Shown here: positions 60,049 through 64,000 of the stretch, piece by piece
Layout of the letters: the number at the start of each line of letters is the position of its first letter
Position numbering within the stretch: the first letter of the stretch is position 1
Assembly (NCBI GenBank): GCA_020746995.1
Contig: JAGPXD010000004.1
Coordinates: 620,001 to 684,000 of the forward strand
Source of the DNA: Plectosphaerella cucumerina
Lineage: Eukaryota; Ascomycota; Sordariomycetes; Glomerellales; Plectosphaerellaceae
Reading direction: 5' to 3'
DNA: 64,000 bases
Program-made: the position numbers and the translations under genes
The notes under the pieces: model-generated
Told to the model about the DNA's origin: nothing
The model's input: only the letters and a program-made list of their open reading frames with translations
Databases searched by the model: none

Positions 60049-63000
60049 TGCCCGTCAGCAGGAGGTGTGGGGCCGCTCAAGCAGAGGCACACCGATGTGG
60101 TTGTCGCCCTGTGGGATGGATGTGTGATGCGATGGGATGCGATGCGATGGGCAAGATGGGCCCCTGAGGGAATCGGAGGACGTGGAGGGGAGGGCGGACA
60201 GGGAGGCACTGGCAGGGATCACCAGTGCGGGTCGGTCTGCAGCGCTGAGTTGACATTGACCCGACCCGGGCGATGCATCGTGGGAGTGGAGCCCGACGTT
60301 GACCCACAGCCGCTGTCAAAGAACGGGAAGTACCCGCACTTCGTCCTGGGAAGACCCCGGCCATGTTGTGTTGCAGCCAGATGCAAGCCTGTGACGGGCG
60401 GAGGAGGCGGAGGCGGAGGAAATGGACCGCCTCCATTCGCAGAGGCAGTCACTGCCTGTCAGTCGTCTCGTCTGCAGAATAAGCGGCGGGTGTGCGATCG
60501 CTACCTGTCAGTTAATGCAGGCATCTCGTAACAAGACCCAATGCCGTTTCCTGATCGATCTGGTCCGCCCCAGTCTGAATTGCCCCGATGTCCGTCTGGT
60601 CTCCAGGGTCCCTATCGTCGGTGGGGGGACTTGTTCGGCTTCGTCCGTCCCGGACAGGCTTTGCAATCTCTGCCACGCTGGCCGCCCAAAGAACATCCAT
60701 CATCGGATGCCAGGGTGGTGGTGGTCCACAGACCACGACGAGCCCTCCTGGGTGTACTTTGTCGACCGTGCAAAATCGCGCGCGTGCCTCGGTCGGAGGC
60801 GACAAGGGGCGCGTGGCTCCGCGGGGCATCAAGTGTCAAGAGTTCGGCCACCAAGCTGTCAGGGCGTCGCAGGCCGGGGATATTCTGGTGACACCAGTTC
60901 CTGCATGCGCACAACCCGGCGAGTCGCATTGGCTCGCTCGCTCGTCCTGTTGCTGGCGACGGGTGCAAGAGAGTTGCAGGGAAGACGAGAAGCTAGCCGA
61001 GCTTCATGGGTGGCAAATGGCAAGCCATGTTCGACGAGGCTACTGCTGTCACGTCGTCATGTAGCCGGCCGGCAGCTCACGGTTGTCGTTGTCGTTGTCG
61101 AATACGAGTGGAGAGGCCAGAGTGGGCGGTGTTGATGTGGCCTCGGGTCAGCCGAAAGATATTCCTGGTTGAGTCGTCGTGCGCTCATCCACTCCGGACT
61201 GCGCGCCGTTCTCGACAAGAGATGCCCTTCCGCAGAGACCCTTGCTTCGGCCGGGGTGCAAGATGCAAGAAATTGATGCCTGAGAGGTCGTACGATTGTC
61301 TGTGCGCACCATTCTTAAACATGGCTCTCCAAAATCCCGGACCATGTAGCGCGCATAGGCGATCCTCCTCTCCTGTCAACCGGCTGGCCTGCTCAATGGG
61401 GCCGGGCGGGCCCATCTCTCACTGACAGGCGCTCACCTCCGGGGAGAGGGTGCGTGAATCGCGCGCTGCAGGCACCGTCACATGCCTGGAAGAGAGGGGG
61501 GTGGGTTGGGTGGCTGGTCGAAGCCGCCAACCGACCGCATGTCGATGGTGATGTCGTCTTTCAGAAGAGTAGACGAGATGACCAAGCCAGGTGCGTCGGA
61601 CCATCTCACCAGACAATGGCTTCATGTCGAGGGCCGGCCGTGGTCATCAATGACGGGACTTGGGGATGGTCAACCCGTCTCGGATGGTTCGTATTGCCTC
61701 CAATCCGCATCCATATGTCGGCTGAGGATTTGCAGACGGGTTTCCGAAGGTGACGCAGGAAATCAAGGGTAAGGTGTATGTATTGGTGTGTAATGTTCCA
61801 CCGAGGACGGCTGCCGCATCCCGCCACTCGATCGTTGGCCGGCCCAGATCTGTCGTGTCCCAGTGCTTGTGGCCGGCTGTAGCTTGGAAAGGTTGGAAAG
61901 GGGCTCGCATCAAGCCGAGGGCAGATGGCGAGCGGCGTCTTGCCGTCATGCTTGATATCCAGGGTTGGCTTCCAAATGGAGATGAGCGACGCCCCGAGCT
62001 CAACGTGCGTCAACAGGCTGAGACTCCCGATGCCTGGCAGGCCCAGCAACGACATCCCGATGCGGTGTTTGTCTCCGGTAGAACCAATGCGCATGGAAGA
62101 AAAGGTTGGTGCCCATAGAAGAGGTCCGCATGCTGCCTGATGGATCGTCCAACGGCTAGATGAGGTTGTCAAGCCGGGTCTGGGCGTGGAAGCGGGACTG
62201 AAGCAGGTCGCCAGGGCCCAGGGTGGCAAGAAGGCAAGGCGTGCGGCTCAAGGCTGGTCGATGTCGTTTAATGGATCTGAACAGGGTGGCCTGGCCAGGT
62301 TCCCGATGGGCGATCGTGCCGCGGAAAGATGTTGTCAGGCAGAGTGTCGCCAAGCCCCGTTCAGAGGACTGATGTGAACTCGTGACGTGGTTTCGCCCAC
62401 TCGAACAGCAGGAATAGGCTATAAGGTGGTGAGTGCGTCCAAGATGCGGCCATGTTTGTGTTCAGATCTCGTGATTCCCTGGACTCAAGACTTTGTGGTG
62501 CAAGTTGGGGCAGACACACCTCCAGCAAGGGAAGGGAAGGCACGTGTCACCACGGAGGGCAACAGCAGAGGAAGGAACGGACTTGCCTCCCTCACTTTAC
62601 CCACGCCTGGTCGATACCTGGCAGGTGCGGTAGCTCGGTCCTCCCGCACCACCTTCTGCAGTGGGCTCTCCAGCCCGGTCATATCTCACTCAGCGCCGAG
62701 GAAGGACGGAGGTAGTGTTTGTTTCATCGAGCCTTCCCCATGTCCCAGTGCCATGTCGGAACGGGTGTTGTGGCACCTTACCTGGTCGATACGTGACTTC
62801 CTTCCATGGATGGACTCCATCGACGTTTCCACGTTGGCAGGAACGATACTGCACTGTAGCGGTCTCCGAGGGAGGGGCAATGGCGGGGCCCACACATCCT
62901 TCCTCCGACCGCATCTCTACTGGACGGCAGGAGCTTTTTCAAATCGCAGGTACCTGCGCACTGTATCGATCCGCCCATCTGACGAACCATTCTCGCTTTC

Positions 63001-64000
63001 GATGAGTTGACGTCGCTTTTTGGGTCACTGGTACTTCTTCGTAAGCAAGCATCTTCATCCATCACCACGCCATATCCTTCACCGATGCGGAGCATGGCTT
63101 CATCGACCTCGACTTCTCTTGACAAAACGCCTCAATCAACGCCAAAACACAAGGGTTCGACTCTCGAACCGCTTTCGAGTCCCTACTCGTACAGTCCCTC
63201 CCTCCCTCCATTGCACGGCCATGTCGCAGCGTGACAGAGGCTCCATGCAGCACGCAATGCAGCCTCCACGACAACAACCCCTCTTCATCGAGGGATGACC
63301 CCTTCTCTGCCCTGCCGTTCGTCGCCCGCTGCTCGCCGCTCGATCCGCCCGCCTCCGAAAGGGATATCGTGCAGCCGCCAATCCAAGCAGGCATGAACGT
63401 TTCTTCAACGAACCAATATCGAGACCCGGCTCAGATCTGCCAGACAGACAGGCTGGAGAGAGCACGATCTGACGCCCCCCCCTTCCACCTGGATCGCCCC
63501 CCTCCCCCCCTTCACCCTACCACACACCCCTTATTGGGGACGTCGAGGGACGTTTTCCCTCACGGGGTTCGACCAGGCCCCTGGTCCAGCCGCCGGACGC
63601 CCTGCAACCAATCTTCGATCCGCCCGCGCCCGGTGGCCAATGATCGCGAAACTCGATTCCCTGTCTGCACGATGCGGTGCCAGCGGGTCCAGAAAAGTCG
63701 TACCATCGGCACGGCTGGGAAGGGGACGAGGGTGGGAAGCGATGTGACCCCCCCTGTCAGGCTGCTTGCAACCACTGCTGTTGCTACTGCTGCTACTGTT
63801 GCGCTTCGGGCTACGTCGTCGCTCTCCCCTATGAGCTCACACGGAACCATCCGCCCGTCAGTGGACGGCAGACCAGCGTGTCGCTTTTGCCGGTTCTTGG
63901 TCTCGACAACCACCACCAACGACATCGTCACCAGCCGCCGGGCCGCCCCCTTTTTTCGCCATGGGCTTGACCGGCACGCCGCCACGGGAGCATTCCTGTC

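Larger units (their letters stand above)
52629..64000. other. Gene-free GC-rich region, 11.4 kb
   Basis: I found no frame, on either strand, with a recognisable domain, signal peptide of convincing quality or compatible splice sites. The longest open frames (53320-54222 and 54309-55157 plus; 59260-59961 and 61606-62229 minus) are rich in Arg, Pro, Ser, Gly and Cys and change composition abruptly, as expected from chance in GC-rich DNA. Local features are GGACA repeats at 53587-53608, CAG/CTG-rich DNA around 59500-59545, a GT microsatellite at 59987-60047, GATGC-type runs at 60120-60150 and C-runs near 63475-63515. It could be promoter and leader sequence for a gene beyond the right edge, noncoding transcripts, or an unrecognised region. 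Confidence 0.55.

Noticed and set aside
63154..63170. GGTTCGA...TCGAACC palindrome resembling a tRNA B box
   Set aside because: No matching A box, acceptor stem or cloverleaf could be drawn around it.

Overview
The window is a chromosome segment from a filamentous ascomycete, most likely a Sordariomycete. The genes are interrupted by many short (about 45-100 nt) GT-AG introns with CTRAC-type branch sites. Gene content includes Zn2Cys6 regulators, a fungal NACHT (NLR-like) protein, a group II G-alpha beginning MCFGGR, and secreted glycosidases. All exon structures here were built by hand from splice signals, reading-frame closure and family motifs. No alignment or RNA data were available.

Layout. 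(1) 1-164: 3' end of a V-ATPase proteolipid gene. (2) 1083-3076: ERG4-type sterol C-24(28) reductase. (3) 4379-21784: an accessory block of seven genes. In order they are a Zn2Cys6 factor, a secreted saponin-hydrolase-like beta-propeller protein, an MFS sugar transporter, an intracellular GH43, a second Zn2Cys6 factor, an intracellular GH1 beta-glucosidase and a large secreted GH106-like (alpha-L-rhamnosidase type) enzyme. I read this as a glycoside catabolism or detoxification cluster: outer enzymes trim a decorated glycoside, the transporter imports the released sugar or oligosaccharide, and GH1 and GH43 finish it inside the cell under one or both regulators. (4) 21884-28580: a 'junk and defence' stretch with a broken small gene, an alpha/beta-hydrolase plus NACHT NLR-like gene, and a decayed APH-type phosphotransferase pseudogene. 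(5) 28591-48456: a conserved housekeeping block with cytosolic seryl-tRNA synthetase, a NASP/Sim3-like histone chaperone, a Gyp1-like RabGAP, a Hrp1-like RNA-binding protein, a LETM1-like mitochondrial protein, free methionine-R-sulfoxide reductase, spermidine synthase and a G-alpha subunit. (6) 49794-52628: a membrane-anchored GH3 beta-glucosidase. (7) 52629-64000: about 11.4 kb, GC-rich, in which I find no credible gene.

The most interesting items are the glycoside cluster with its CGG-type promoter repeats, the hydrolase-NACHT protein that seems to lack C-terminal repeats, unusual gene structures (5-nt and 10-nt microexons, an exon that is only the ATG, two likely GC-AG introns, an in-frame 51-nt intron, a 1.1-kb intron in the HRP1-like gene), and the long gene-free right arm.
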